From: Peterkaempfera griseoplana
Lineage (GTDB): Bacteria; Actinomycetota; Actinomycetes; Streptomycetales; Streptomycetaceae
Direction of reading: 5' to 3'
Length of the DNA stretch: 37,893 bases
Assembly: GCF_001418575.1 (NCBI RefSeq)
Contig: NZ_LIQR01000125.1
Location: forward strand, 1 to 37,893
Below, one piece after another: positions 24,315 through 32,155 of the stretch (position 1 is its first letter; every line of letters starts with the position of its first letter). The notes beneath the pieces were generated by a model. That model had not been told where the DNA came from. It saw only the letters and a program-made list of their open reading frames with translations, and did no database searches. The position numbers and the translations under genes were made by a program.

Positions 24315-24848
24315 GTGCGAGTAACCATCCGAGCCCCCAAGCCCTCCGACACCGACGCCTACACCGAGGCGGTGCTCCGCTCCGCCGACCACATCGGGCC
24401 CTGGAACCCGGTGGAGGCCGATCTCCCCGGCCTGCTCCAGAAGCAGGGCCCGGGGCTGCGCACCTTCCTGATCGTCGACACCGGCGACGGCGGCCTGGTG
24501 GGCAAGTGCAATGTGGCCAACATCGTGCTCGGCCGCTTCTGCAACGCCTCCCTCGGCTATGACTCCTACCTGCCCTACGCCGGCACCGGCCGGATGACCG
24601 AGGGCCTGCGCCTGGTGGTGGACCGCTGCTTCGCCGCCCAGCGCGACGGCGGCCTGGGACTGCACCGGCTGGAGATCAACGTCCAGCCGGACAACCAGCG
24701 GTCGTCCGCCATGGCCAAGCGCCTCGGCTTCCGGCTGGAGGGCTACTCCCCGCGGATGCTGTACATCAACGACGCCTGGCGGGACCACGAGCGCTACGCC
24801 CTCACCGCCGAGGAGTGGCCCGGGATCCCCGGCGACGCCTCCCGTTGA
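24315..24848 (+). CDS. GNAT-family N-acetyltransferase (RimJ/RimL-like)
   Basis: A 177-residue acetyl-CoA-dependent acyltransferase. VRVTIRAPKPSDTDAYTEA begins the fold. LGYDSYLPYAGTGRMTEGLRLVVD carries the acetyl-CoA pyrophosphate loop (a Q/RxxGxG/A-like turn). GLHRLEINVQPDNQRSSAMAKRLGFRLEGYSPR is the typical C-terminal part of RimJ-like enzymes, which acetylate protein N-termini or small amines. The substrate is unknown. I chose the GTG at 24315 because the ffh terminator hairpin occupies the longer 5' extension. No ribosome-binding site is evident. The gene converges with a methyltransferase gene. Confidence 0.85.
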   Translation: MRVTIRAPKPSDTDAYTEAVLRSADHIGPWNPVEADLPGLLQKQGPGLRTFLIVDTGDGGLVGKCNVANIVLGRFCNASLGYDSYLPYAGTGRMTEGLRLVVDRCFAAQRDGGLGLHRLEINVQPDNQRSSAMAKRLGFRLEGYSPRMLYINDAWRDHERYALTAEEWPGIPGDASR

Positions 24849-24854
24849 GCCGAC

Positions 24855-24878
24855 GGCCCCGGTGGCGCGCCCGGGGCC
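24855..24878. terminator. Hairpin between convergent acetyltransferase and methyltransferase genes
   Basis: GGCCCCGG (24855-24862) and CCGGGGCC (24871-24878) form a perfect 8-bp stem with an 8-nt loop in the 72-nt convergent gap. Confidence 0.55.
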
Positions 24879-24920
24879 CGGGACGGGCCGCGTCGGGGCC
24901 GCCCGCCCCGGACGCGGCGC

Positions 24921-25739
24921 TCAGAGGGCCTGGGCGACCACGTAGCGGAAGACATTGGCCATGCGCACCCCGCCGCCCTCGCGCAGATACGGGTGGAGCG
25001 CCTCGGTGAGCTCCTTCACCACCAGCGCCTCGCCGGAGTACTCCGCCGCCGGGTCGTAGACGCCGGTCGACAGCAGGCCCCGTACCGCGCTGTCCAGGTC
25101 CGCGTAGGCGAACGGGCAGGACACCCGACCGCTGCCGTCCGGCCGCAGCCCGGCACCCACCACCAGCGACTCCAACTTCCCCGGGGCGCTTAGCCCGAAC
25201 GGGTCATAGCGGGCCCCCGCCGCGGGCCGCACGGGCTCCCGCGGGGCCAGCCGGCGGGCGACCTCCAGCACCCCCGCGCTCTGGCAGCGCTCGGGCGGCC
25301 CCCAGGTCGCCAGCACCACATGCCCGCCGCGCAGGGTGAGCCGGGCGGCGCTGCGCACCAGCTCCTGCGGATCGGCCGCGCAGTAGAGGTTCTCGAAGGC
25401 GGTGACCAGCGAATGCGTGGCCGGCGGGGGCGCTCCGGAGGAGGCGTCGCGGTACACATCGGCGAGCACCCGCAGCCGCCGGTCGTGCGCCAGCGAGCGC
25501 AGCTCGCCCGCCGGCTCCATGCCCGCCACCTCGGCACCACGGGCGGCGGCCAGCAGCAGGGCCAGTCCCGAGCGGCAGCCCAGACCGAGGACGGAGGTCG
25601 CAGGCCCGACCTCCAGCCGCTGGTAGACCGCCTCGTAGAGCGGCACCAGCATGCGCTCCTGGATCTCGGCCCAGTCGCGCGCGCGCCGCTGCGCCCGAGT
25701 GAGCTCCGTGGCTGTGCTCCTCACCTGAGCAGATGCCAT
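24921..25739 (-). CDS. Class I SAM-dependent methyltransferase of unknown substrate
   Basis: A 272-residue protein with a Rossmann-type methyltransferase core. LTRAQRRARDWAEIQERMLVPLYEAV precedes motif I, VLGLGCRSGLALLLAA (GLGCRSG at 52-58, an unusual form of GxGxG). The acidic residue after strand 2 is Glu75 (AGMEP). HSLVTAFENLYCAADP and GGHVVLATWGPPERCQ are the later core strands. The C-terminal region is helical. The ATG at 25739 has GGGAGG 7 nt upstream; ATGs at 25742 and 25754 are alternatives. I know of no experimentally assigned role. The gene is divergent from proS. Confidence 0.82.
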   Translation of the reverse strand: MASAQVRSTATELTRAQRRARDWAEIQERMLVPLYEAVYQRLEVGPATSVLGLGCRSGLALLLAAARGAEVAGMEPAGELRSLAHDRRLRVLADVYRDASSGAPPPATHSLVTAFENLYCAADPQELVRSAARLTLRGGHVVLATWGPPERCQSAGVLEVARRLAPREPVRPAAGARYDPFGLSAPGKLESLVVGAGLRPDGSGRVSCPFAYADLDSAVRGLLSTGVYDPAAEYSGEALVVKELTEALHPYLREGGGVRMANVFRYVVAQAL

Positions 25740-25970
25740 CATGCGGCCTCCCATCCGGTCCGTCGGCTGCGATGCCGCGCCGAGGCACTGAGGGCGACCC
25801 TGCGGGTACGCCCACGTACTCTCCGAACCCCCCGCATACAGACAACCCCCGCTGCGGCCCGGCGTCCAGAGGAGTGGGGGAGGCGCGCGGCCCGGATGGT
25901 CGTGCGCCCCTGCGCCGTGCGCGTGCCGGACTCAGGGGGCATCGATTCACGGTCGGGCGCACCGGCCCCG

Positions 25971-25976
25971 TACCAT
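25971..25976 (+). promoter_or_regulatory. -10 element of a predicted leaderless proS transcript
   Basis: TACCAT (TANNNT) lies exactly 7 nt before the proS ATG, and no Shine-Dalgarno sequence is present between them. The arrangement matches those at acyP and the first lepB. Confidence 0.45.
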
Positions 25977-25983
25977 TCGCCCC

Positions 25984-27396
25984 ATGGCAAAGGCTCCCGT
26001 GCTCACTCCCCAGGCGGACGACTTCCCGCGCTGGTACCAGGACCTGATCAACAAGGCCGAACTGGCCGACAACGGCCCGGTGCGCGGCACCATGGTCATC
26101 CGACCGTACGGCTACGGCCTGTGGGAGCGGATGCAGCAGGAGATGGACGCGCGGATCAAGCGCGCGGGAGCGCAGAACGCATACTTCCCGATGTTCATCC
26201 CGCAGTCCTACCTGACCCGTGAGGCCGAGCACGTCGAGGGCTTCGCGCCCGAGCTCGCGGTGGTCACCCACGGCGGCGGCAAGGAGCTGGATGAGCCGGT
26301 GGTCGTCAGGCCCACCTCCGAGACGATCATCAACGAGTACTTCTCCAAGTGGGTGCAGAGCTACCGCGACCTGCCCCTGTTGATCAACCAGTGGGCCAAC
26401 GTGGTCCGCTGGGAGCTGCGGCCCCGGGTCTTCCTGCGCACCACCGAGTTCCTCTGGCAGGAGGGCCACACCGCCCACGCCACCTACGAGGACGCACGCG
26501 CCTACGCCTCGATGATCCACACGGACGTCTACGGCGACTTCATGGTGAACGTCCTGGGCATCGACGTGGTGCTGGGCCGCAAGACCGCCCGGGAGCGCTT
26601 CGCCGGCGCCATCAACACCCTCACGCTGGAGGGCATGATGGGCGACGGCAAGGCGCTGCAGATGGGCACCAGCCATGAGCTGGGGCAGAACTTCGCCAAG
26701 GCCTTCCACACCCAGTACCTGTCCGGTGAGGGCAAGCAGGAGCACGTCTGGCAGACCTCCTGGGGATCCTCCACCCGGATGGTGGGCGGCCTGATCATGT
26801 CCCACGGCGACGACAGCGGTCTGCGGGTGCCGCCCCGGCTGGCCCCCGTGCAGGCCGTGGTGCTGGCCATCAAGGGCGACGACGCGGTGATCGCCAAGGT
26901 GCGGGAGATCGGTGCGGCCCTGGAGGCAGCCGGGGTGCGGGTGACCGTAGACGACCGTACGGACACCCCGTTCGGCCGCCGTGCGGTGGACTGGGAGCTC
27001 AAGGGCGTCCCGGTGCGCATCGAGGTCGGCCCGCGCGACCTGGAGAACGGTACGGCCATGCTGGCCCGACGTATCCCGGGCGGCAAGGAGCCGGTCTCCA
27101 TCGACGCGCTGGCGCAGCTGGTGCCCTCCGTGCTGGAGGAGGACCAGGCGCTGCTGCTGCGGCAGTCCAGGGAGCGCCGTGAGGCCCGCACCGTGGACGT
27201 CAGGACCATCGACGAGGCGGTGGAGGCGGCCGCCACCGGCTGGGGCCGGATCTCCTGGGCGGACCTCGGTCCGGAGGGCGAGGCCAAGCTGGCCGAGCAG
27301 GGCGTCAGCGTCCGCTGCCTGGTCGCGGCCGACGGATCGGTGCCGGCGGCCGACGATCAGCCGGGCAACATCGCGATCGTCGCACGCGCGTACTGA
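25984..27396 (+). CDS. proS: Prolyl-tRNA synthetase, eukaryote/archaeon-like type
   Basis: A 470-residue class II synthetase that charges tRNA-Pro. It belongs to the short type without the ~180-residue editing insertion typical of bacterial ProRS, whose proteins reach about 570 residues. Landmarks are TPQADDFPRWYQDLINKAELAD at the start, RPTSETIINEYF, motif 2 RWELRPRVFLRTTEFLWQEG (from 142), and motif 3 GSSTRMVGGLIMSHGDD (from 261). The anticodon-binding domain follows (VPPRLAPVQAVVLAIKG, then TPFGRRAVDWELKGVPVRIEVGPRD). It ends in Tyr, as in this type, where a C-terminal Tyr reaches the active site. The start is leaderless-like. A second, bacterial-type proS may exist elsewhere in the genome. 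Confidence 0.96.
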   Translation: MAKAPVLTPQADDFPRWYQDLINKAELADNGPVRGTMVIRPYGYGLWERMQQEMDARIKRAGAQNAYFPMFIPQSYLTREAEHVEGFAPELAVVTHGGGKELDEPVVVRPTSETIINEYFSKWVQSYRDLPLLINQWANVVRWELRPRVFLRTTEFLWQEGHTAHATYEDARAYASMIHTDVYGDFMVNVLGIDVVLGRKTARERFAGAINTLTLEGMMGDGKALQMGTSHELGQNFAKAFHTQYLSGEGKQEHVWQTSWGSSTRMVGGLIMSHGDDSGLRVPPRLAPVQAVVLAIKGDDAVIAKVREIGAALEAAGVRVTVDDRTDTPFGRRAVDWELKGVPVRIEVGPRDLENGTAMLARRIPGGKEPVSIDALAQLVPSVLEEDQALLLRQSRERREARTVDVRTIDEAVEAAATGWGRISWADLGPEGEAKLAEQGVSVRCLVAADGSVPAADDQPGNIAIVARAY

Positions 27397-27418
27397 TCCG
27401 GCGGATATCGTGTGCGAT

Positions 27419-27444
27419 CCGCGGCCTGCCCGTGCGGGCCGCGG
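27419..27444 (+). terminator. Terminator after proS
   Basis: CCGCGGCC (27419-27426) and GGCCGCGG (27437-27444) form an 8-bp stem, beginning 22 nt after the proS stop. Confidence 0.55.
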
Positions 27445-27621
27445 CATCGTATGTTCACCCTCCGTGCGCGCTCAATGAGGCGCTGAGGACAGGAGTTTGA
27501 CATTGCATCAGGTGCACGGCGGGTGCCTCGGCGCAGCTCGGGGCCTACCCGGCGGTAGGGGCGGATCGGGTTCCTGCCCCGACACACGGAACATCGGACC
27601 GCTCTCCCTCGTTGGCATAGC

Positions 27622-28218
27622 GTGAGCACGACACAGCCTCTCGTCCTCGCGGCCGAACTGGCCGCCGCCTGGAGTGACATCCAGCGCCATCACCCGGACC
27701 TGCCCGATCTTGCGGCCCCCGAGTCGCTGATCGGCGAATCATCCTCCGCCTGCGGCACCGAGCTCAGCTTCGAGCGGCTGCTGCACGAGGCGGCGCACGG
27801 CCTGGCCGCTGCCCGTGGCATCCGCGACACCTCGCGGGCCGGGCGGTACCACAACCGTCGCTTCCTCGGCATCGCCGACGAGCTGGGCCTGGCCCACCCG
27901 GTGGAACCCCACCCCAGCAGCGGCTTCTCGCTGGTGACCATGCTGCCGGAGACCCGTTCCCGGTACTCGGACACCATCGAGCGCCTGGACCGGGCCCTCG
28001 GGGCGCATTCCGAGGCGGTCAGCGGCGAGGGCCGCGGGCGCGCCTTCCGCGGCCCGGCCACCCGGCACGGCTCCTCCGGCGGCGGCGTCCGCGTCAAGGC
28101 CGTCTGCGGCTGCGGCCGCAACGTCCGGGTGGTGCCCTCGGTGCTGGCCCAGGCCTCCATCGTGTGCGGCGCCTGCCAGCAGCCGTTCCGGATCGCGGAG
28201 CCGGCTCAGGAGGCCTGA
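27622..28218 (+). CDS. SprT-like zinc-metalloprotease-type protein
   Basis: A 198-residue cytoplasmic protein. FERLLHEAAHGLAAARG contains an HExxH zinc motif (His55, Glu56, His59), followed by the possible third ligand His77 in RYHNRRF. This spacing recalls SprT/Spartan-like proteases. The C-terminus has a zinc-ribbon-like set: Cys162 and Cys164 in VCGCGRNVR, and Cys182 and Cys185 in VCGACQQPF. Eukaryotic Spartan degrades DNA-protein crosslinks; the bacterial role is not established. The GTG at 27622 is the only sensible start, and no ribosome-binding site precedes it. Similar proteins occur on chromosomes and plasmids of streptomycetes as hypotheticals (from memory). Confidence 0.75.
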   Translation: MSTTQPLVLAAELAAAWSDIQRHHPDLPDLAAPESLIGESSSACGTELSFERLLHEAAHGLAAARGIRDTSRAGRYHNRRFLGIADELGLAHPVEPHPSSGFSLVTMLPETRSRYSDTIERLDRALGAHSEAVSGEGRGRAFRGPATRHGSSGGGVRVKAVCGCGRNVRVVPSVLAQASIVCGACQQPFRIAEPAQEA

Positions 28219-28543
28219 TCCGGACAGGCCCCGGCCGGTGGCCGCCGTACCCGCGGTGGTCCATCGGACGACAGGCCGAACCGGGGGTGGCCTCACGGCA
28301 CCGCGAGGGGGTGACTCGCGGCGCCGCGATGCCCCCTGCCCTGTGCCGCCCGAACGGTGCCCGCCCAGGCGGGAGGGGGCGGGGCACGGGCCGTGCTGTG
28401 GCACAATGGGCAGCTGAGTACTCGGCAGCCGAGCAGGACCCCTCTCTCCTCCGGCTGGCGTGTCAGTCGAGCAGCCGACGCCCGCAACCCCACGTGGTGC
28501 GCGCGGCCGCTCACCCACGTCAAGACCAGGAGACCCCACTCCA
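28219..28543 (+). promoter_or_regulatory. rpsP promoter and leader region
   Basis: This gene-free 325 nt holds a likely promoter: TG-g-CACAAT, an extended -10 at 28399-28407. Just upstream is a perfect dyad GCACGG-g-CCGTGC (28384-28396) at the -35 position, and TGTGGCACA (28398-28406) overlaps the -10. A leader of about 130 nt follows, with CAGCCG/CGGCTG arms near 28428-28455. AGGAGA (28527-28532) is the rpsP ribosome-binding site. A leader-based control is possible but unproven. Confidence 0.45.
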
Positions 28544-28987
28544 GTGGCAGTCAAGATCAAGCTGAAGCGTCTGGGCAAGATCCGCGCCCCGCACTACCGC
28601 ATCGTCGTCGCCGACTCGCGCACCAAGCGTGACGGCCGCGCCATCGAGGAGATCGGCGTCTACCAGCCGACCTACAACCCCTCGAAGATCGAGGTCGACT
28701 CGGAGCGCGCCCAGTACTGGCTGGGTGTCGGCGCGCAGCCGACCGAGCCCGTGCTCGCCATCCTCAAGCTCACCGGCGACTGGCAGAAGTTCAAGGGCGA
28801 GCCGGCCCCGGCTCCGCTCAAGGTGGCCGAGCCCAAGGTCGAGGACTACAGCCACCTCTTCGCCAAGGCCGTCCAGGGCTTCGAGGACAGCACCACCGGT
28901 GCCGCCATCACCCCCAAGGCCAAGAAGTCGGACAAGAAGGACGAGGCCGCCGAGTCCGAGTCCGAGACCGCTTCCACCGAGGCCTGA
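28544..28987 (+). CDS. rpsP: 30S ribosomal protein bS16
   Basis: A 147-residue bS16. The conserved core covers residues 1 to about 85 ([52 protein letters not shown]-type ending). An actinomycete-specific acidic and Lys-rich tail follows ([15 protein letters not shown]). It binds 16S rRNA early in 30S assembly. The GTG at 28544 is fixed by the conserved (M/V)AVKIKL start; AGGAGA lies 11 nt upstream. khpA follows after 2 nt, so the two are one operon. Confidence 0.98.
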   Translation: MAVKIKLKRLGKIRAPHYRIVVADSRTKRDGRAIEEIGVYQPTYNPSKIEVDSERAQYWLGVGAQPTEPVLAILKLTGDWQKFKGEPAPAPLKVAEPKVEDYSHLFAKAVQGFEDSTTGAAITPKAKKSDKKDEAAESESETASTEA

Positions 28988-28989
28988 TC

Positions 28990-29229
28990 ATGCTCGAGGA
29001 AGCCCTCGAGCACCTTGTGAAGGGCATCGTCGAGAACCCCGACGAGGTTCAGGTGCGCTCGCGCAACCTGCGTCGGGGCAACACCCTTGAGGTGCGGGTG
29101 CACCCCGAGGACCTCGGCAAGGTCATCGGCCGAGGCGGCCGCACCGCGCGCGCCCTGCGCACCGTGGTGGCGGCACTCGGCGGACGGAACGTCCGGGTCG
29201 ACCTGGTCGACGTCGACAACATCCGCTGA
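28990..29229 (+). CDS. khpA: KH-domain RNA-binding protein KhpA
   Basis: A 79-residue KH-domain protein, complete for the family. The RNA-binding GxxG loop is in LGKVIGRGGRTARALRTVV, and the ending NVRVDLVDVDNI closes the fold. In other bacteria KhpA pairs with KhpB (EloR/Jag) and affects division and cell length through RNA binding. Its place between rpsP and rimM is conserved in many bacteria. It starts 2 nt after the rpsP stop and is followed by a very strong hairpin. Confidence 0.95.
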   Translation: MLEEALEHLVKGIVENPDEVQVRSRNLRRGNTLEVRVHPEDLGKVIGRGGRTARALRTVVAALGGRNVRVDLVDVDNIR

Positions 29230-29244
29230 GCCGTACGGCTTCTC

Positions 29245-29283
29245 CAGGGCCGGCCGGGACGCACCTCGTCCCGGTCGGCCCTG
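29245..29283 (+). terminator. 17-bp hairpin between khpA and rimM
   Basis: The arms 29245-29261 and 29267-29283 pair along 17 bp with one G-U pair and a 5-nt loop. It begins 15 nt after the khpA stop and ends 51 nt before the rimM GTG. It is likely a terminator or attenuator within the rpsP-rplS cluster. Confidence 0.75.
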
Positions 29284-29334
29284 CCGCATTCACCAGCCGC
29301 AGCCCGTCAGGAAGAACACAGGAGCGCGATCACC

Positions 29335-29955
29335 GTGCAGCTCGTCGTCGGCAGGATCGGCCGTGCCCACGGCATCCGAGGTGACGTCACCGTAGAGGTC
29401 CGCACCGACGAGCCCGAACTCCGGCTCGGGCCCGGCGCGGTACTGCTCACCGACCCGCCCGCCGCCGGACCGCTCACCGTGGCGTCCGGCCGGGTGCACA
29501 GCGGCCGGCTGCTGCTGCGCTTCGAGGGCGTACAGGACCGCAACGCCGCCGAGGCGCTGCGCAACACCCTGCTGATCGCCGACGTCGACCCCGCCGAGGC
29601 CCCCGAGGACCCGGACGAGTACTACGACCACCAGCTGGTCGGCCTGGACGTGGTCCTCCGCGACGGCACCGCGGTCGGAGAGGTCTCCGAGGTGGTCCAT
29701 CTGCCGTACCAGGACCTGCTGTCGCTGCGCACCACGGACGGCCGCGAGGTGCTGGTGCCCTTCGTGGAGCGCATCGTCCCGGAGATCGACCTCGCCGCCC
29801 AGCGGGCCGTCATCGACCCCCCGCCGGGCCTGCTCGACCCGGAGCGCGCCGAGGTCGCGGGCAGCCGCGGCGACGAGCCGGCCGACGGTGCCGACGGCGG
29901 CTCCGGCGACGGCGGGCAAGGCGGCTCCGACGCCGCCGCCGACGGGCAGGGGTGA
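29335..29955 (+). CDS. rimM: Ribosome maturation factor RimM
   Basis: A 206-residue RimM that binds uS19 and helps assemble the 30S head. The N-terminal domain begins [28 protein letters not shown]. The C-terminal PRC-barrel includes [28 protein letters not shown] and [14 protein letters not shown] Gly/Asp/Ala-rich tail of about 30 residues ([16 protein letters not shown]) is an actinomycete extra. The GTG at 29335 has AGGAG about 10 nt upstream. Its stop lies 10 nt before trmD. Confidence 0.96.
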   Translation: MQLVVGRIGRAHGIRGDVTVEVRTDEPELRLGPGAVLLTDPPAAGPLTVASGRVHSGRLLLRFEGVQDRNAAEALRNTLLIADVDPAEAPEDPDEYYDHQLVGLDVVLRDGTAVGEVSEVVHLPYQDLLSLRTTDGREVLVPFVERIVPEIDLAAQRAVIDPPPGLLDPERAEVAGSRGDEPADGADGGSGDGGQGGSDAAADGQG

Positions 29956-29965
29956 CCCCCAGCCC

Positions 29966-30796
29966 ATGCGCATCGACGTCGTCACCATCTTCCCCGAGTA
30001 CCTCGAACCGCTGAACGTCTCACTGGTCGGCAAGGCCCGGGCCCGCGGACAGCTCGACATCCACCTGCACCACCTGCGCGACTGGACCACCGACGTTCAC
30101 CGCACGGTGGACGACACCCCGTACGGGGGCGGCCCCGGCATGGTGATGAAGCCGGAGCCCTGGGGCGCCGCCCTGGACAGCGTGGTGGAGCGCGGCGCCG
30201 AGGAGATCGGCGAGGGCGCGGTGCCCACCCTGGTGGTGCCCACCCCCAGCGGCCGGCCCTTCACCCAGGCCCTCGCCGAGCAGCTGGCCGCCGAGCCGTG
30301 GCTGGCCTTCGCGCCCGCACGCTACGAGGGCATCGACCGCCGGGTCATCGAGGAGGCCGCCGACCGGATGCCGGTGGTGGAGGCGTCCATCGGCGACTAT
30401 GTGCTGGCCGGCGGCGAGGTCGCGGTACTGGTCATGGTGGAGGCGGTGGCGCGGCTGCTGCCCGGGGTGCTCGGCAACGCCGAGTCGCACCGTGACGACT
30501 CCTTCGCCCCCGGGGCCATGGCCGACCTGCTGGAGGGCCCCGTCTACACCAAGCCCGCCGAGTGGCGCGGCCGCGCGGTCCCCGAGGTGCTGCTCAGCGG
30601 CAACCACGGCCTGATCGCCCGCTGGCGCCGCGCGGAGGCCTTCCGCCGGACCCTGGAGATGCGGCCCGACCTGCTGGACCGCTGGCAGCGGGACGCCTTC
30701 GACAAGCACGACCGCAAGGCGCTGGACGCCCTCGGTGTGACCTGGGACGAGGCGGGCGGCCGATTTCGGCCGGACGCCCCCGGTGTGGAAGAATAG
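29966..30796 (+). CDS. trmD: tRNA (guanine-N1)-methyltransferase TrmD
   Basis: A 276-residue SPOUT methyltransferase that makes m1G37 in tRNAs reading CUN, CCN and CGG, preventing frameshifts. MRIDVVTIFPEYLEPLNVS starts the fold. Landmarks are DDTPYGGGPGMVMKPEP, PARYEGIDRRVIEE, the trefoil-knot SAM site IGDYVLAGGEVAVLVMVEA, and ESHRDDSFAPGAMADLLEGP with the catalytic Asp region. WRRAEAFRRTLEMRPDLL is the C-terminal tRNA-binding domain. The ATG at 29966 follows GGGGTGA and is closely coupled to rimM. The ending is longer than in enterobacteria, as usual here. Confidence 0.98.
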   Translation: MRIDVVTIFPEYLEPLNVSLVGKARARGQLDIHLHHLRDWTTDVHRTVDDTPYGGGPGMVMKPEPWGAALDSVVERGAEEIGEGAVPTLVVPTPSGRPFTQALAEQLAAEPWLAFAPARYEGIDRRVIEEAADRMPVVEASIGDYVLAGGEVAVLVMVEAVARLLPGVLGNAESHRDDSFAPGAMADLLEGPVYTKPAEWRGRAVPEVLLSGNHGLIARWRRAEAFRRTLEMRPDLLDRWQRDAFDKHDRKALDALGVTWDEAGGRFRPDAPGVEE

Positions 30797-30809
30797 GCCG
30801 CTGCTGCCT

Positions 30810-30841
30810 GCCGCCGCCCCTGCCACGGGGGGAACGGCGGC
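30810..30841 (+). terminator. Possible terminator between trmD and rplS
   Basis: GCCGCC (30810-30815) pairs with GGCGGC (30836-30841), and CCCC with GGGG pair inside. It lies 13 nt after the trmD stop. It is imperfect but plausible. The ~85 nt that follow would hold the rplS promoter; a locally AT-richer ATCCTTACGAATT lies there. Confidence 0.4.
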
Positions 30842-30925
30842 CGCCGGGGTCCACCCGGCGCGCAGCGACCTTCCGATCCTTACGAATTCCGTGGGTGGCC
30901 CGTGGCGCCCATGAGGAGAGCTCCG

Positions 30926-31276
30926 ATGAGCAACCTGCTCGATGTCATCGACTCCGCGTCGCTGCGCGACGACATCCCGGCCTTCCGCCCCGGCGACACC
31001 CTGAAGGTGCACGTCCGGGTCATCGAGGGCAACCGCTCCCGTGTCCAGCTCTTCCAGGGCGTCGTGATCCGCCGCCAGGGCGCTGGCGTGCGCGAGACCT
31101 TCACCGTCCGCAAGGTCTCCTTCGGCGTGGGCGTCGAGCGCACCTTCCCGGTGCACACCCCGATCGTGGAGAAGATCGAGGTCGTGACCCGCGGTGCCGT
31201 CCGCCGTGCCAAGCTGTACTACCTGCGCGACCTGCGCGGCAAGGCTGCCAAGATCAAGGAGAAGCGCGACCGCTGA
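30926..31276 (+). CDS. rplS: 50S ribosomal protein bL19
   Basis: A 116-residue bL19, full length, located at the 30S-50S interface. [20 protein letters not shown] starts it. [43 protein letters not shown], and [20 protein letters not shown] follow, ending in a basic tail. The ATG at 30926 is chosen over an in-frame ATG at 30911 because GAGGAG (30913-30918) lies 7 nt upstream of it. It is the last gene of the ribosomal cluster and is followed by a terminator. Confidence 0.98.
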   Translation: MSNLLDVIDSASLRDDIPAFRPGDTLKVHVRVIEGNRSRVQLFQGVVIRRQGAGVRETFTVRKVSFGVGVERTFPVHTPIVEKIEVVTRGAVRRAKLYYLRDLRGKAAKIKEKRDR

Positions 31277-31290
31277 GGTCGGCTGCTCGG

Positions 31291-31312
31291 TTCCCCGGCT
31301 TCGACCGGGGAG
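31291..31312 (+). terminator. Terminator after rplS
   Basis: TCCCCGG (31292-31298) pairs with CCGGGGA (31305-31311) around a 6-nt loop, 15 nt after the rplS stop. Confidence 0.6.
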
Positions 31313-31335
31313 GGGACCACTCGTTCGAGGCCGGA

Positions 31336-31341
31336 TAGGCT
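31336..31341 (+). promoter_or_regulatory. -10 element of a predicted leaderless lepB1 transcript
   Basis: TAGGCT (TANNNT) lies exactly 7 nt before the ATG of the first signal peptidase gene. No ribosome-binding site is present. The preceding terminator leaves only about 24 nt of upstream sequence. Confidence 0.45.
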
Positions 31342-31348
31342 TCGCCCG

Positions 31349-32155
31349 ATGAGCACCCACGAACCACTCGCGGACCGCGACGGAACCTCCACCCCCGACA
31401 CGGGGGCAGGAGGGCCGTCGCGGTCCGCGGCCGTTCCGGCGACGACCGCCCCGGGGCGGTCCTGGCTGCCCCGGAGCACCGCCGGCCAGCTGTTCGTGGC
31501 CGCTCTCTGCCTGCTGCTGCTGGCCCTGGTGAACACCTGGGTGGCGCAGCCCTTCGCCATCCCCTCGCAGTCCATGGAGAACACCCTGCGCGTCGGCGAC
31601 CGGGTGGTGGTGAACAAGCTCGCCTACCGCTTCGGCGGCCATGTCCGGCGCGGTGACGTGGTGGTCTTCGACGGCCGCGGCTCCTTCCTGTCGGACGACG
31701 CGGCCGGGCCCACCGGGGTCGGCGGGGCCCTGCGACAGCTCGGCTCCTACCTCGGCCTGGCCGCCCCCACCGAGAACGACTACGTCAAGCGGGTCATCGG
31801 CGTCGGGGGAGACCGGGTGGTCTGCTGCGACACCGAGGGCAGGATCACCGTCGACGGGGTGCCGCTGGAGGAGTCCGCGTACCTCTTTCCCGGCGACGAC
31901 GCCTCCTCGGTGCCCTTCGATGTGCAGGTCCCGGCGGGGAAGCTCTTCATGATGGGCGACCACCGCAGCGACTCCCGGGACTCCCGGGCCCACCTCGGCG
32001 AGCCCGGGGGCGGATTCGTCCCCGAGGAGAAAGTGATCGGTCGGGCCGACTGGGTCGTATATCCGATCGGGCACTGGCGGCATCTCCGGCGCCCCGGGAC
32101 GTTCGGCGCGGTGGACGCGGCAGGGAGGAGCGGGCGGCATGGGGACCAGAGGTAG
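31349..32155 (+). CDS. lepB: Type I signal peptidase 1 (SipW-like)
   Basis: A 268-residue signal peptidase that cleaves Sec and Tat signal peptides on the outer face of the membrane. One N-terminal transmembrane helix (about 43-64, AGQLFVAALCLLLLALVNTW) precedes box B, AIPSQSMENTL, with the nucleophile Ser75. Lys147 in DYVKRVIGVGGDRV is the general base. Box E is MMGDHRSDSRDSR. The protein ends in a polar tail with no C-terminal membrane helix, unlike the three that follow. In S. lividans four such genes (sipW, sipX, sipY, sipZ) lie in a row; the first position fits SipW. Its stop overlaps the next gene by 17 nt. Confidence 0.94.
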   Translation: MSTHEPLADRDGTSTPDTGAGGPSRSAAVPATTAPGRSWLPRSTAGQLFVAALCLLLLALVNTWVAQPFAIPSQSMENTLRVGDRVVVNKLAYRFGGHVRRGDVVVFDGRGSFLSDDAAGPTGVGGALRQLGSYLGLAAPTENDYVKRVIGVGGDRVVCCDTEGRITVDGVPLEESAYLFPGDDASSVPFDVQVPAGKLFMMGDHRSDSRDSRAHLGEPGGGFVPEEKVIGRADWVVYPIGHWRHLRRPGTFGAVDAAGRSGRHGDQR

